From Chrysomallon squamiferum (Eukaryota; Mollusca; Gastropoda; Neomphalida; Peltospiridae): DNA of 64,000 nt. Under the pieces are notes generated by a model. It had not been told where the DNA came from and did not search any database. It saw only the letters and a program-made list of their open reading frames with translations. Shown piece after piece: positions 41,792-56,847 of the stretch. Both the position numbers and the translations under genes were made by a program. Every line of letters begins with the position of its first letter. Position 1 is the first letter of the stretch. Location: contig CM022674.1 in assembly GCA_012295275.1 (NCBI GenBank), positions 11,736,864-11,800,863 of the forward strand, read 5' to 3'.

Positions 41792-43651
41792 ATGATATAA
41801 ATTAATAACTTAAGTGCAAGTATATTAACAGTTTTCCAGAGCCCAAACCATTCATTGGTTATAAGTATTTTTGGAGCAAGGCACTGACATATTGACAATA
41901 CATGTTTTTATTAAAGCAGCATGCACTGCTGAAAGCTTAAATTAAATAGTTAAATGAAATACATTACTCTGAATGATACAAATTTATTAGTATAAATTGA
42001 TTAAATAAATTAAGATTATTAAAGTAAAAACTAAAATAAAAATTATAATGAATTTCAAATGACTGATCTAATTTTATCCAGACTGAAAGATTCTGGACCA
42101 TCAGAGGCTGGAAAATTGATCATATACTTGTATCTTAAAATATGAAATGAGTTTCAGAATGTGCTACTGGATCTCATCTATGTTAAAGTTGACAACAACT
42201 AAATAAATACAGATGTTATGTAAATTAGAATTTGTATTAGTGAAAACAGTAAGTTTCACAATGTAATTACATTTTTCTTTTTCCTTCTTTTTTTAAAAAT
42301 ACCAGTTTTGTTGGAAATATTTTGATACTAACACTTTAGGATAGAAAATGAAAAGAATGGTGAGATACGAGAGTGAAATTTTTTTTTATTATTAAAAATT
42401 TTTTTCTTTTATTAAAATCCACCTGAAATCTTGTTTTCATTTTTCCTTTTTAGTGCTAATTAAGTGTTCAGTTTAACAGTTTAAGCTATCCTTGCATTAA
42501 ATATAATCCATCTTCATAAATTATAAACTTCAGATTATTGTTACTGTTTTTAGTTTCTTACACTTTTGTTCTCCTATTACTTAAAAAGCTTTAATTATAC
42601 TGATATTAAAAAATGTATGGTCATCATATTCAATGCTTATTGAAACAATATAATTTTTGAAGTTGATCACAAAACACTTCCTCTAGTTTAGTAGTATCTT
42701 GAATATTTATGCTTTTAATTTTTGAGAAAATGTTGGTGAGTTTAAAGAATAACATTTATATTTTTAAATTGCAAATTTAAAATTTTCTAAAGCTAATATA
42801 AAACATTTTAGTTTTTTTGTTCACAATCTAAAGTTGTACGGTCAAAGTCAGCTAAAAATTTCACACATAACTATTTTTATCAGTGTTATTTTATTGTCAT
42901 TGTGAACATCATCTGATCATTTAGGTATTAGAATTCAGCTGTGTGTTACAAACTGTGACACAGGTTTTTTGTTTATTACAGTATAATAAAGTTTTCTGTA
43001 ATAAATATTCTGACATTTTTCTTCATTTTAATTTAGCATTTTGACAGTTCAGTTAGAATTCAGTCTGACAGAATCAGCAAGATTTTTGCTAAAAAAAGAA
43101 AGAAAAAGACGTTAATGATAAAGATAACTATAATAATAATAAAATTAATAGTAATGAAGAAGAAATAAATACTCTTTAGGCTCCATTTTAGTGGAAAGTG
43201 CTGATCACAGAATTGTTTTCACTTAAAAGTGTTGACTACTGCTATAGATCATGAGCAGTCATGCTCAGTGCACCTATTTTTCATCTGTTTTTAATTTAAT
43301 AATTTTTTTTCGTGCTTATGATAAAGCATATTTTATATTACAGCCATTTCCATAAACAGAAATTTCAAAGCAATTCAGTCACTACTTCATATCGAATACA
43401 AACATATGTGCTCACTGTATTATCAAAATAATATAAATAAATAAATATTGTTTAATAATAATAATCATCATCATTCTAGAAAAAGTAAAAACAGTTTTAC
43501 CGTTTTTACATTTTCACGTGCTGTACTTTTGTTAATGACAAAGATGTCTACAAAAACCAGTGTTGTTTACTTACGTTCAAGTGGACAAAAAAAGAAAGAA
43601 AAAAATGTGAATGAAGTTAAAATGAATAATAATAATAATAATTATTAATAT

Positions 43652-43689
<38 letters not shown>

Positions 43690-43890
43690 CTGTTTCTTTA
43701 ATAATAATAATCTGTAATTGTAATTGTATGAGTCACAGAAAAGTCATTCTACTCTTTCGCAGATATAACTAATAGTCATACGAAATTCGAAAATATGCAA
43801 TGCAAATCGAAATTAAACAGGGAACATAACTCTGTTATGGCACATATTTGTTATCTACTGGTAAACGTTCTGAAAAATGCACAGTACACT
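41792..43890. other. 3' UTR of CHORDC1 and intergenic DNA
   Basis: AATAAA at 42004-42009 is a candidate cleavage signal. The remainder is AT-rich, with a (TA)n at about 43656-43684, and holds no gene that I can support. Confidence 0.5.
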
Positions 43891-43899
43891 CCTACATTC

Positions 43900-44075
43900 T
43901 TGGCGGAAGTTTGTGAGAGGTGGTCAGTCTGCTACTTCGGAAAAAATAACCGGAAATTACCTCACGGATGATAACTCGATTTCCTTTTATGGGTGACAGT
44001 CTTGAGTATTAGGGGCAGACGTCAAATTAAAGACACATTAAATTCTTTACAAGCAGCTGTGTATCGCAGATGACG
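43900..44075 (+). promoter_or_regulatory. promoter and non-coding first exon of the LIM gene
   Basis: Two ETS-type cores (GCGGAAGT near 43902 and ACCGGAAAT at 43949-43957) precede a transcribed-looking segment that ends in a strong donor, GATGACG|GTGAGT, with the intron starting at 44076. The next acceptor is at 44546. The predicted first exon contains ATG at 44070, which after splicing gives a five-codon upstream ORF (Met-Thr-Thr-Glu-stop) whose TGA overlaps the main ATG as ATGA. Confidence 0.5.
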
Positions 44076-44551
44076 GTGAGTTTAATGATTTTAATGTAAT
44101 TTTTAAAATTATTATTGATCTTTTACATCGATAACTGTTTCAAATAGATGATTTCATTTTAATTTCAATTCGTAATGACTGTACGGTGTACCACTACCAG
44201 GCAAGGTTCTCGATCAGTCGAGATACGACGTAGTATCACTCACTATATCATGAACTTAAAGACATACATAGTATCTGTATTATTTTATTTTAAATGTGAT
44301 TTCTGATTTATTTCATTATAAATATTTTTATTTATTACTTTTTTATATTATTGAATTAGTACTAAATTAGTTGTGGTACTGGTAGTCTCAGTAATTACTT
44401 TTCTACTGAAAATTTCTAAAAGTATATTATTATTACATTTCTAAACCAGTAATTTATACTGAATGGACTTATATAACATTAGCCAGAGAATATAATAATT
44501 TAACCAGCAGTGTAGTGTAATTTATTTATTTTTATGATTTACTCAGACTGA

Positions 44552-46361
44552 ATGAATATGGCATATCAAGGTATTGATCGGGACTTTTCACAGCTGCACA
44601 TACAAGAAAGGGGAGGTAACAAGATTCCTCCTTCTCTAGCTCCAAAACCAAAACCTTACAATCCAGCACCAGCACCCTATCAGCCTGGTTTGTATCAGAA
44701 TCTGTTTTCTTTCTTTTCTTCTCAGTATTGGATATCTAAATAAATTTCTGTGTACTTGAATGTTATTTACAGTTTGTTTTGTATTTACTTTTTGCATAGC
44801 ACAAAATATAATGTGTCTGAGGTTTGGTTTCATGTTGATCTCAGCTTCTCATATACAGATATATAGGTGAAGTGATAAGCAGTTATGCTTGCAATATCCT
44901 TGTTTAGTTTTAGAAATTTCTATTACAAATATGTTTTTCTAATGCTTTAATACAAATATCTGTTGAAATTAACTCAAAGTATTTTTTTTTTATTTTTTTT
45001 CAGGGGGTTCTTCAGGAGGATACAGACAGGTTTACCAGGAGGCTGATGACTTCCCTCCACCTCCCCCACAAGTACCGTGTGCTGATGATCATTCATATCC
45101 ACCTCCACCCCCACCCGAACATGTCAGAGGTTACATGTATCATGATCCACCTGATGACTTCCCTCCACCACCACCAATTTCCTCCCAGGGTTATGAAATA
45201 AGGGAGGCTCATTTTGCTGGACCTGGGTCAAGGTCAGGTAACTATGTCAACCAGCCTTATCGCGATCCACCTGCATCATATAAACCTGACTACAGTCATT
45301 CATCATACCCCCACTCAAACCAACAGAGTAACTATATGAATATAAACACTGTGACACCAAAAGGTGACAGGAGAGATTACCAGCATTCAGGTTACAAGTC
45401 ACAGATATCAGATAGACCAGTGCCTGGACCACAGGTTCCGTCTGGACTAGGACAAGAGGTTGGGTCAAAAGGAAGTCCGGGATCATCGTCCAGTGGGAAG
45501 GAGGCTGAGGTAGATGATCTGACAAGATTGCTGATGCAGAGTATGGAGTCATCGGGTGATCCAGATTTTTTTGGTATGTTCCTGTTATTTCATACTTTAT
45601 CAATACCAAGAGTTAAATTTCAGTATCCTGTTTTGTTTGATTTTGTATGATATCCATAAATATTGTATCTGAATGTACAGCAATACATTATTTTGAGGTT
45701 TTACACATTAAAATCTTTGTAAAAGTAAATTATATTATGTTGGATAATTTACAGTTATCCTGCATTGTTGTAGTGAGAGTGAAATTATTCTGCTTTGTTT
45801 GGCTTGTTTAGAAATATTTGTTATTTGTCACAGAATTATGATTATGATTATTATTACTATTTTGATTTTTAATATTTTTCTGGTGTTTATAATTTTCATT
45901 AGTTTTCTTTTTTCTTTTGTCATTTTTTAAATTGTATATGGTTTTTATTATGAGTATTACTCTAAATTTAAAAGATGAAATTGGTTACATTTTTAAATAC
46001 TTCATAAACTGATAATAAAACAAGCCATTATCTATGAAATGAAACAGGTAATTTATGTTTGTTGTTAGGTATGTGTTCAAAGTGTGGTAAGACTGTGTGT
46101 GGGGAAAGCAATGGCTGCAAGGCAATGGACCAAGTCTTCCACATAAACTGTTTCACCTGTATTGGCTGCAGTAAGTTATTATTTTTCCTAATTTCAAAAA
46201 TTTATTTAATATCTAAATAACAGTTTAAACCTTAAAAATATTAACAAATAAATAACAATCATAAAACCCCAGAGGACCATACCTGAGAATCTACTGTTGG
46301 GTAGTAGGTCTTTGTCAGTTAGGTAATATTAAAAAAAACACACAACAAACACACAACAACA

Positions 46362-46393
<32 letters not shown>

Positions 46394-47087
46394 TAAGAAA
46401 CAAAATAATTTAAGTCACTGTGATAAAAGTTTTAAATATTGTTTTTATCAGGCACATATAAAATAATTTGTATCTATCTATAATTTATTTTCCATTGACT
46501 GTTTAATGTTAATGACATTACTTTTGTATAAAATGTTGCTTGTAATAAGCTATTATTACTATTATTATAATATTATTATTTATTTATTTATTTATTTATT
46601 ATTATATTATTATTATTTATACTTCTGCAGATGTTCAGTTGCAAGGAAAAACATTTTTCCAGTTAGAAAACAAACCCTACTGTGAGCCATGTTACATGGT
46701 GAGTACAACATTTCATTTATACCTTTATTAAGATAATTTAACAATTTAAATTTGTCCATATTTTTTAATCTTGCCAAAATACTATGATCTGTAACTTTAT
46801 TTTGATAACCTGTTTTTGATAGAGAATGTGTGTACCATAGAATACACTTATTAACTGAACTTTGATCCAAGTACTTCTTTTTCACAGAGTCAATTTGTCT
46901 TTTATTCAGTGACATTTTTTTCTTTGATTTTAACAAACTGAACAGTGTATTTAAAATAAACATATTAATCTGGCCTATAAGCATATGAGCACAAGAATGA
47001 AGTCACTGATGCTATGAAATATAATTTTTTTTCTTTTTAGCATGTGCATTATTATTATTATTATCGTTATTATTGTTGTTGTTATTC

Positions 47088-47140
<53 letters not shown>

Positions 47141-49081
47141 TCTTTTTAACAGTTTGAAAGGTAAAGTAATTATAAATAAACTTTAATACAAATGCACAAT
47201 TTCTGTTACAGAATACTTTGGAAAAATGCTCTATCTGCTCCAAACCAATTACAGACCGGGTGAGTCTTCAATGCATTTTCAGTTTTTAGTATCCTTATTA
47301 AATTTTAATTATCTTTACATTTTATTAAGCCAGTTGTTTACATATATATAAAAAAAATGTTAACATTTTTTTAATCTTTTTAAATGATAAGATTAAATTG
47401 GAGGTCTGTTATCCATTTTCCTATATGTTGATGCCTTACAAGCCAGTGTTTATAAATTACAAGAGGTGAAATGAAGTATAATGAAATTTTTGTTTCGCAG
47501 CTGTTGCGAGCCACTGGCAAGCCATATCACCCTGACTGTTTCGTCTGTGTTGTCTGTGGTAAGAGTCTCGATGGTGTTCCATTCACTGTCGATGCTACAA
47601 ACCAGATTCACTGCATTGAGGACTTCCACAAGTATGTTCAAATTTTGATGTTACTTTATTTGATTATAGTAGAGTATACTTCTTTTCTCATTATAATGAC
47701 TGCATGAACAATCTTCTGCTTGATACAGTAATTAAAATGAATCTTCTTTGCTCATGTTTTTTAACATCTGTAGAAGATAATTAAATAAATGAACATTTAG
47801 CAAACTTCTTTTTAATAAATGTACAGGGAAGAATAAACAAAGCCTTTTTTTGCCTTGTATATTTCCATGTGTTTTCAATAGCCATGTTTAAGAAAAGTGT
47901 GGCTGGTTTAATACAGCCTGATTATAAGCAGGAAAGGACAGCCATTTATTATTCACCAGTCTTTGTTGTGATGGATTTCTGTTTCAAAGTTGTTTAAACT
48001 GTGATTAATGACTGACTTATTTATTTATTGATTTCTTTCATTTGTGCATATCATTCGTCTATTCATTTTACAACTTTATTCATTTCATTAAATTATTCAT
48101 TTCATTCATCTATTTATTTCATTAATTTATTCATATTGATTTATTTATTTCATCTATTCATTTCATTAATTTATTTTTCATCTATTCATTTCACTAATTT
48201 ATTCATTCATTTCATTCATTTATTCATTTCAGTCATCTATTCATTTATTTATTTAATCTTTTTTTTAATACAGGAAATTTGCACCTCGTTGCTGTGTTTG
48301 CCAGATGCCCATCATGCCAGACAAAGGCCAGGAAGAAACTGTACGCATTGTTGCTATGGACAGAAGTTTCCATGTTGACTGTTACCGATGTGAAGTAAGT
48401 TACTACACAGTTTTTACTGATTAAGTCATGCCTTGGATAAGAGCCACCCCAGTAATGTGTCCAAGTAATTGTTTTATTTGTACTTTACAGTTAATTAATT
48501 CAAAGAAAGTATAACACTAAAATATGTCACTTCATTCATAGAAATAAAAATCACTTTGACAGACTGAGTAAATCATTTTAGAATTGCTATTTTTATTGTT
48601 AGTGAGTGATTTTTCTTTTTACTATTCTTATTATTTTTATTTCATTTTTTACATTTATTTGTATAAAAACAAAGAATATGTCTGCCTCTTCATAACAAAA
48701 AATAATTCACACTCCATTTATTTTATTATCAGCTAAGGTTTATGTCCAGTAACATACATAAATCAAATTTAAACAAATTTTAAACAGCCTCTGTGTACCA
48801 TAACAAAAAATCAAACATATTGTTATACTCTGTTATTAACAAAGGTTGTTGGCCATTAACATATAAAAACATAAGTTGCAAATATACCATGTCTAAGTTT
48901 TTTGTATCATCATAAAGATGTGCATAAAATAGTTTTTTTGATTTTCTAGGACTGTGGTCTTCAGCTGTCATCTGAAGCAGAAGGGCGGGGCTGTTACCCA
49001 CTGGATGATCACATTCTGTGTAAGAACTGCAATGCAAGGAGGATTCAGCACATGACAACGAAGATGGCAACCGAACTGTAG
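44552..49081 (+). CDS. zyxin/LPP/TRIP6-family protein with three LIM domains, 8 coding exons
   Basis: Focal-adhesion and actin adaptor that can shuttle to the nucleus. Coding exons: 44552-44687, 45004-45573, 46069-46170, 46631-46698, 47212-47259, 47501-47631, 48274-48394, 48950-49081; phases agree and give 435 residues, shorter than human LPP (612) or zyxin (572) because of a compact N-terminus. The N-terminal half is Pro/Gly/Ser/Tyr-rich with two DDFPPPPP motifs (FP4 ligands for the EVH1 domain of Ena/VASP). An acidic/leucine segment, EVDDLTRLLMQSME, lies before the LIM region where zyxin-family proteins carry a nuclear export signal. LIM1 starts CSKCGKTVCG, LIM2 CSICSKPI, LIM3 CCVCQMPI; all expected Cys/His/Asp ligands are visible. 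The C-terminus ends TEL, near the LPP-type STDL. The three vertebrate paralogs arose within vertebrates, so one invertebrate family name is safest. Confidence 0.95.
47090..47142. repeat. (ATT)n microsatellite in a LIM-gene intron
   Basis: About 53 bp of ATT units, about 70 bp before the acceptor of the 47212 exon. Confidence 0.95.
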
Positions 49082-49603
49082 ACAGGCCATTTTAATCTTA
49101 GATACTCTAAATCATGCAGTTCCTGCTATAAACCATGCAAGAACAATGTGTAGTTGCTTTTCTGAAATCCTCTCTGGGTCATAAGATGTCCCCTTAATTA
49201 TAACATTTTTTTTACAGTAATTTAAGTAATATTTTTGAGCAGTATATCAGACTCTATCTTGTAGTTTTTATAGAAATTGTGCTTGGAAAACATACTGATG
49301 TCCCTACATTTATAATTGTTTCATACAAGGAAAATATACTGGCCAGTTAACACAATTTTGTTTTTATTTTTTATTGAATCATGTATGAACAGCATATTGG
49401 CTTCTGAATTTTATCAGTTTTTGTGAAAATGATGTTTAGCGAAATGTTGGCCCCTTCATTTTACAGTCTTTGCTGATATCGAGTACAGGCAATGTTTTGG
49501 CTGCTGAAATTTAGGTTTTTGTGAAAATTCTATTTAATGTATTATTTACTTTCTTTAGGTTGTTGCTTTTGTCATCTTTTATGTAGCAGATGGAAAAAAC
49601 AAC

Positions 49604-49609
49604 AATAAA
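49604..49609 (+). terminator. polyadenylation signal of the LIM gene
   Basis: AATAAA lies 523 bp after the stop codon. Another candidate, AATAAATATTAATATTTATA near 52557, is conserved in the duplicated segment at about 59588, so a longer 3' UTR is possible. Confidence 0.4.
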
Positions 49610-49899
49610 ATTCAGTGATTGGAGAGATTTTTCTTTCAGTCTGAATTCAATAAGTAAATGTATTTTGTAATTGGTCACAAAAGAAAGGACAAATTATAAT
49701 CAAAGTTGCTTTCCAATCTGTGAAAAAACCAAAACAATCTATTATGAAACCTTTAGTGCTTTCACATTTAAACTTGTGGCTTGTCATGTGTTCTTCCAAT
49801 CTTTAGATGGTCGAGTTTTTTCCACAATTTTATGTGGTTTGAGGATACCTTGATGTTAATGTCACTGCGATTATTGTGTGAATTTCTTCCATTTCAGTT

Positions 49900-52800
49900 T
49901 TGTTTTTACTTTTATTATTATCCTGTTGGGTTTTGTTTTCTTTTTTTCTTGTTTTTTGTTTTAATACATTGAATATAAAATCTTGAGAGTCGTAATATCC
50001 ACTCCAACACCACCAGGTTTACTTGAATAGTGGTTTTGCTTGCTTCATTTCCAAATCTGACAATTTAAATATTATGAAGTAGTAGTATAACAAATGTCTC
50101 AGCATACTAATACCAAGTTATTTTAATGACATTTTTTACCAAAAATATTCTACAAATATATCTAGATTTGTCTTATGCTACTTTTAATAGTTGTTAACAT
50201 ATTTCAGTTCTCATAGTTTCATGTCTTGTTTTATGTTTGACTGTTTTTTTGCCTGTTAATATTTACATATACAATTTAGAGTTTAAGTTTTAAAATATAC
50301 AATAATTATTTAGAAATTTATACCTATCTACGAAAATTTTTACATCACTATAAAAAGAGCTCATCCTTAAACTACCTTACAGAAATATTGGTTAAATATA
50401 TTTTAAATATTACAGAAATCAGTGCTTTGTTAAATATTAATTTCTTGACCAAGTCATTTGTTTTCACAAATATATGGAATGCTGCATTTTGCTGTGGCAG
50501 TTCATAATTACTTGGTATATCTGTTTATATTATTTTTATTTAGAGTTATTTAGTTTTTTTAAAACAATTCACCTCTTGACATCCAGTTACTCCCTCAGAT
50601 GTCCTTCCATCATATAACAATAAAAGATCATGAAATTTAAGTCTACACCAATCCTGTTCTCTAACAGATTTTTTTTTTTTTTAAATTTGTTTTAGTTCTG
50701 TTTTAAAGATGATATTTGATACAGCTATTATCTTCCTTATTGTTGAGATTTTGTTGCTGATCTTGCACAAAACATGACAACAGTTATTTTATTAATATGT
50801 TATCTAAAACATATATATAATCATGATGCCAGTCCTAAAATGATTTTAACAAATAATCACTGATTATATTCATCATTGTTAAAGTTCTAGTCAGTAGTAC
50901 ATATCTTTTAAATTCATCTCAGTATATATTCTAATTTGTGTGTGTTCTTTGAAATTTCTTTATAGAAATTTCTGGACCCATTTTTTTCTTATATATATAC
51001 ATTTTTGTTTTTGAAGCAAGTTGGTGAAATAGAAAAACGTTTTATTTTTGTGTGTTCTTTTTAGTTACATGTGACACTTTCATACAAAGCTAGATTCTTA
51101 TTTTTACAGTTTTGAATAATGTGCTCCACTAACACAGAAACCTTCACTAATTAGTTATTTTTTAACAAGACTTTTAAAATATAAAATTAATTCATTTTAG
51201 AAATAATTTCAAAAGAAAATAGGGCATGATCTGCATATTTAGATATGCATGTATTCATTAGTTTACATTTATTAAATTATTTTAATTTCATACATACCTC
51301 TGTTGCAGGATATAACAAGTAAAGATAATTATTTTCATATTTATTTCTCACATTTACCTACATTAGTGCTATCTTAAAGCATGCTCCAGCACATGTTAGT
51401 AAATAAATAAATAAATAAATGATAATGATAAATACTCAGAAAACAGATTACAATTTACATATTTACATTTGTTATAATTATGAACTGATATATATATTTA
51501 TTATTGTCTGTCACAATTTATAAATGAAAGTTAATATTTCTGTTATACAGGTGTTACACAAATGTTGAAATTTCCTTCATTTCTTATAATGTGTTGCCCT
51601 TTGTTGCCTGTAGACGCTATCAGAATATGTTTACCATACTACTGTTCCTTATTTTGTCAGATTACTATTGTTAATTTCATCAGACAGATTTTATTCTTAA
51701 GACAGATTTCTGTTGCACATTATAAATCTTTCTCTGACTGCCTTACTTGTTTATATATTATTTATTTTTCTACAGAAGAAAAAACATTGTTGGTACTGGC
51801 ATCTTATTTTTGTTGGTGTGTTTACACTGTAACAGAAAAATATATGTACACAAGTTGAACATAATTGGCATTTTTATAATTTATACTGCTGTACTTTAAA
51901 TATACTTTTCTCATTAATGTATAAGCATGCTGGATTATGAATGTAACTTTGTTGTTTTAGTAAGAAAATTATCACAATCATTATTTATTTTCTTTCAGCT
52001 ACTGTAATTTTCTTATCTAGCTGTCTGTAGTAATAGATCATCATCATCATCATTTGTATTATTGTTACTATTATTATTATTATTTTCAGTTATTGTAGTA
52101 CACAAATTGTCTATAGAAAAAAATAAAAATAAATAACTAAGAAAGGAAGAATAAAACACTGGAAGCAATTAAAACTATTTACAGAAACAAGAGATGGCAT
52201 TTTTCTAAGAACAATGTGAAGAAAATTTAATGCATAAAAAAAGTTGTTATAGATATTTTTGGGTAAATGTATTCTATCTAGAAAAATGTAATTTTGTTCT
52301 TAAATCCAGTTTTCAGAGTATAAAATAAATAAAATCAGAGTTAAATTACATAGTGTACATGTATTCATCTTCGCTAGGTTCACAAACTGTTGTTTGGTTA
52401 GGAAATATACTATACGCTGATTTGTTACAGGGTATGAGAGTAGTTTGCTGAACATGGATTTGAAATTACTTTTTAAAATTATTTTTTTTAGAAATAGTAA
52501 TGCAATTTTGTTTTATCAGTTTTTGTCACATGTCTCTGTAAATGATAGCTTGGCATAATAAATATTAATATTTATAATAAAAAGAAAATTTGTGGGTTAT
52601 TTTGAAGAAAATTGATATTAAACTGTATCTTTTTATATGAATAAATAACCTGCATAATTTCACGTCACTGTTTTGTTTCTCACCATTAATCTAAATGAAA
52701 GGCTTAAAATAATAAAACACACCTTTGTGTGTGCACTTACGCACACACAGACACACACGCACACGCACGCACACATGCACACACATATATAAAGAAGTAA

Positions 52801-53775
52801 CAAATATTTTATTTATGACTATACTTTTAATAATAAAATTAAATTTATGTATATATCCGACTTTTATTCAAAGATTTTAATAAGTTAGGCAGTTATTTAC
52901 AGCTAATTATATTAAACTTTAATCATTGCTAAATCATAGATAATCATTAATAATAGAAAGATAGAGACAAGAATTTCCAGTGTTTGTTTTATTTAGTTAA
53001 CTAATAATTTTTCTGATAATACGATATAAAAATAACAGAAAAGGCATTTTAGAATATACAACACGAAGTAACACACTTCACTTATGATTATAATAACTTT
53101 AATAACAGGAGAAAAGCAAGCATGACAAGATAAAATATAAAATAATAACACAGTATGTTCTTTATTTAATGTTTCTAATGAGAAGCTTGGCAATTGTATA
53201 CAATTAATAAAATTCAAGTTTTAATAGTTGCAAGTCACAGCTGAATCATAGACAATGATTAATAATGATTATTAAATATTTATTTATAAGGAGTCTAAAC
53301 TCTATTTTATTTTATTTTTATTTATATATATTTTTTTAAGTTATTGTTTCATATATAATTGTTTTGGGTGGTATATTTATTTGAAAAGTATATCTTGTGC
53401 TTTAATTTATTAGTAATGGTTAGTCTGTGCCTTCATACAAGATATTTCAATTTCAGTCACAAAGCTCAGTAATTTAAAATTGTTGTTGATGAAATTTCTT
53501 TTGGACAATTTGTCTCTGCACAGTTTCTAATTAATGAAATCAAGATAGTATGAATAAAGGGTTAGCTAAAATTTAATACAGGAATTAAAGAATCAATCAA
53601 AAACAATCAATCAATAAATCAATAAAAACAAAAAATGTGTTGTTGTTTTTTGTGTACTTTGACTCTTATAATCTTGTCAAGATGTAATCGTTTACCGTAA
53701 ATTTTAAACATCCGTATATAATCCATAACACGTATAACATTTTGTAATAACCAACACCCATTGGTCAGATAGCTG

Positions 53776-53823
<48 letters not shown>

Positions 53824-55180
53824 GTTCAGTATGAATTCTGGAGGTTCGACTTGCATACAAGTGAAGTCTGAAGTAAGGCTATTTTCTGTATTTACAAGTA
53901 TCTTAAATCTCTACTGTTTTTGTTTCGTTTTGCTATGGATATCAAATTTAGTTTCATCTACTTTTGCAGATGTTGCTGACAGTGACTCTTCGCCGATTCC
54001 GTAGGTTGATTCTCCGCCATCGAACTCGTCGCACTCTCGTTTCTTTTATTTGTGTCATTTTCACTCTCTTCTGAAGTATGACTGCTTAATCAAGTTAATG
54101 TCGTCTGCTTTTCCTCCTGTGCGTTTTACATTCTCTGATGAAGTGATTTCCGATCTTCACCGTCACTATTTTCCGATTTGTCTGCTTTCGTAATGTTATC
54201 TGTTAATGCTTCGTCTGCATTCGTTTTCTTTGTGTCGTCTGTTACTAAATCATTCTTCTTTATCTCGTCAGTGACCGGAGGGACAGTGGATGTGACGTCA
54301 TTTACAGAAGCCAAACCAGCGCCATTTTCTGATTGGCCTAGTTCCAGTCCACCTTTGCCTTCTTCGTTTTCTTCAACACTGCTTTTTCAGTTTTTACTCT
54401 CACATATTTTTTAATGGACTTGAGGAACGTGGCGACTAGTCGTTTTCTGTGTTAAGAAAACAGGACGATTTTAGTTGCACGATTTCAATAACATTTACAA
54501 TATATGCAGGCCTATAGTTATATATTCTGTGTGTGTGAATGTGTGTGTAGCAGACACAGAGCAAGATATTTAACGCATAAATTAACTACACAATTTCTAT
54601 ATATATACAAAAATTACAAGAAGGCAGGGTAGTTAAAACACATTATCCAGTATAAATAATAAAAGAAAAAGATTACACAAACTTTTCTTTTGTTTCTGTC
54701 TTTGGTTCTTCTGACGGATTTGAGTTTCCAGGCTGATCTGTTTCATCTCCTCTTTTTTCTCGTGACTCCGAAGAACTACATTCATCTGGTGAATTCAGAT
54801 CTACAACAACGAATTCCTGGTTACCAGCGCCCGATTCCTTTGTTTTCTGAGTCAGTTCATCCGTATGGTTTGAGACCACATCGGCTTTGTCGTCAGAATC
54901 CTTCCTGAGGTGACAACAGTGAAAAAAGAACCCAAACGTGAATCAAAGATATCACAGTACGGTGGTTAATGTGTTGCTATATTTCAGCTTATTTAATGAG
55001 TACGTGTGAGCATGTTTCTGAAATGTGTTTATGAGTGAAAAGACGTACAGACAGAAAGACGTCCAGAAAGATACTGTTTTAAAAGGATTAGAAAATCACA
55101 CAAAACAAGATGGTTTAATTCGACCTGTCAAAAAATATTTAATCACTTGTTGTTATTATTATTTCAAAGATATCCCTGTT

Positions 55181-55242
<62 letters not shown>

Positions 55243-56680
55243 ATAAATATTAATAAATAAGTAAATAAATAAATAAAATAAAATAAATAAAGTAAAACAA
55301 AATTAACATTTCTTTGTCGTCTGCCTTTGTTACTTTGGTCTGTTCCTTGATTTCAGAATGCTATTACTACAACAACTACTACTACTTTTTCAACAATAAT
55401 ATTATTGCCAGCGCAACTGCTATTACAACAACTACTACTACTACGTTTTGAAAAATAATATTGTTACTACTGCTACTGCTATTACTACTACTACTACTGC
55501 AGACAGGACTATCACAACTGATATTTAGTATCGCTGCAACTGCTAACACGATAATAATTACTATTATATTTTTATAATATGGTTTCTAATTAATAATACT
55601 TATCATTATGATAATAGAACAAGAAGTTGACGATGATGTACCGGCGCAGACATCTTCCCATATTTTGACCTGACGTCGTTTCGTAAATGCATTTTATTGA
55701 TAAATCCAAACTACAGGACAGATATAAATGATTTTCTCTGTTCAGTTTGTTTCTATAGTTTCAGTACGAAATGATGTCACGATAAAAATTAGAATGTTAA
55801 CTCGTCTTTGTCTTCATGAAAATGTTATTTTGTTATGTTATTTATGTTTTTAGTATATAATAAAGAATGGTCTCCATAAACCATTAAAGCAATAGTCATT
55901 ACTGCTAATACGAAAAATTTATAATTAAAACAATTGATGGAAAGATGGATAGCTAGAAAGACTGTTTTATATATCTGATAAACAAAGGTTTATTAAATAA
56001 ATTTACTTTTCTGATGCAACTTTGGTTGGCTCAGTCTGGATAGTTTCCACTCCTGCTTGACTCTTTTGTGAAGATGTATTTTCCTCTGCTGAGCTGAGAT
56101 CCACCGTACAAGCATCGTCATGTCTGTCTAGGCTGGATACTATTTGTTTGAGACTTAACAACTTTGGTTTCTTGCAATAGCCGTGTTGAAATAGGATGAA
56201 TATTAAAAAGAATAGTAGGATGAATGCTATACTGAGCGACAAAGAAAATGCCAAAACTCCGAATTTTCCGAAAGTGCTTTCATATGCTGAGTCAGAAGCC
56301 TGTGTAGTTGACTCAGTTGAAGCAGCTGCCGATGACGACCCATGGCTTACAGCCACAACTAAAATTAGTATGAAAACATCATTTTTAGCGTTGTTGTTGT
56401 TGTTATTGTTGTATTATTTATCTATATATTTTGTGAATAAAAATAAATAAATAAATAATTAAATAAATAAATAAATAAATAAATAAACTCACTTTAAATG
56501 CAGACACATGCACACATTAATATATCTATATAATACTATTAGTTTTTACATTGTGGATGTAATATAATTAGGCTGATTTATTTTGACATACAGGTTGGAA
56601 TAGGAAAATTAACACTTCTCAAAAACCAATTTACAAATGACTTTTGCAGTATGTTTGTATGTACGTAATAAATCATTGGG
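49900..56680. repeat. segmental tandem duplication, copy A
   Basis: This segment aligns in the same orientation with about 58600-63680. Landmarks shared in order: ATATCCACTCCAACACCACC (49995) with ATATCCACCACACACCACCA (58738); GTGGCAGTTCATAATTACTT (50495 and 58985); CTTGACATCCAGTTACTC (50574 and 59064); AAATGATAGCTTGGCATAAT (52540 and 59571); the membrane-protein exons; and ACATACAGGTTGGA (56585 and 63536). Copies look roughly 80-90% alike in matched blocks, by eye. Copy A is longer: it holds extra sequence around 51-52 kb and the region around exon 3, including a (CA)n at 55182-55238. Confidence 0.85.
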
Positions 56681-56712
56681 CTAAAGCGATATATATATAT
56701 ATATATATATAC

Positions 56713-56755
<43 letters not shown>

Positions 56756-56769
56756 CATACATATACATA

Positions 56770-56847
<78 letters not shown>

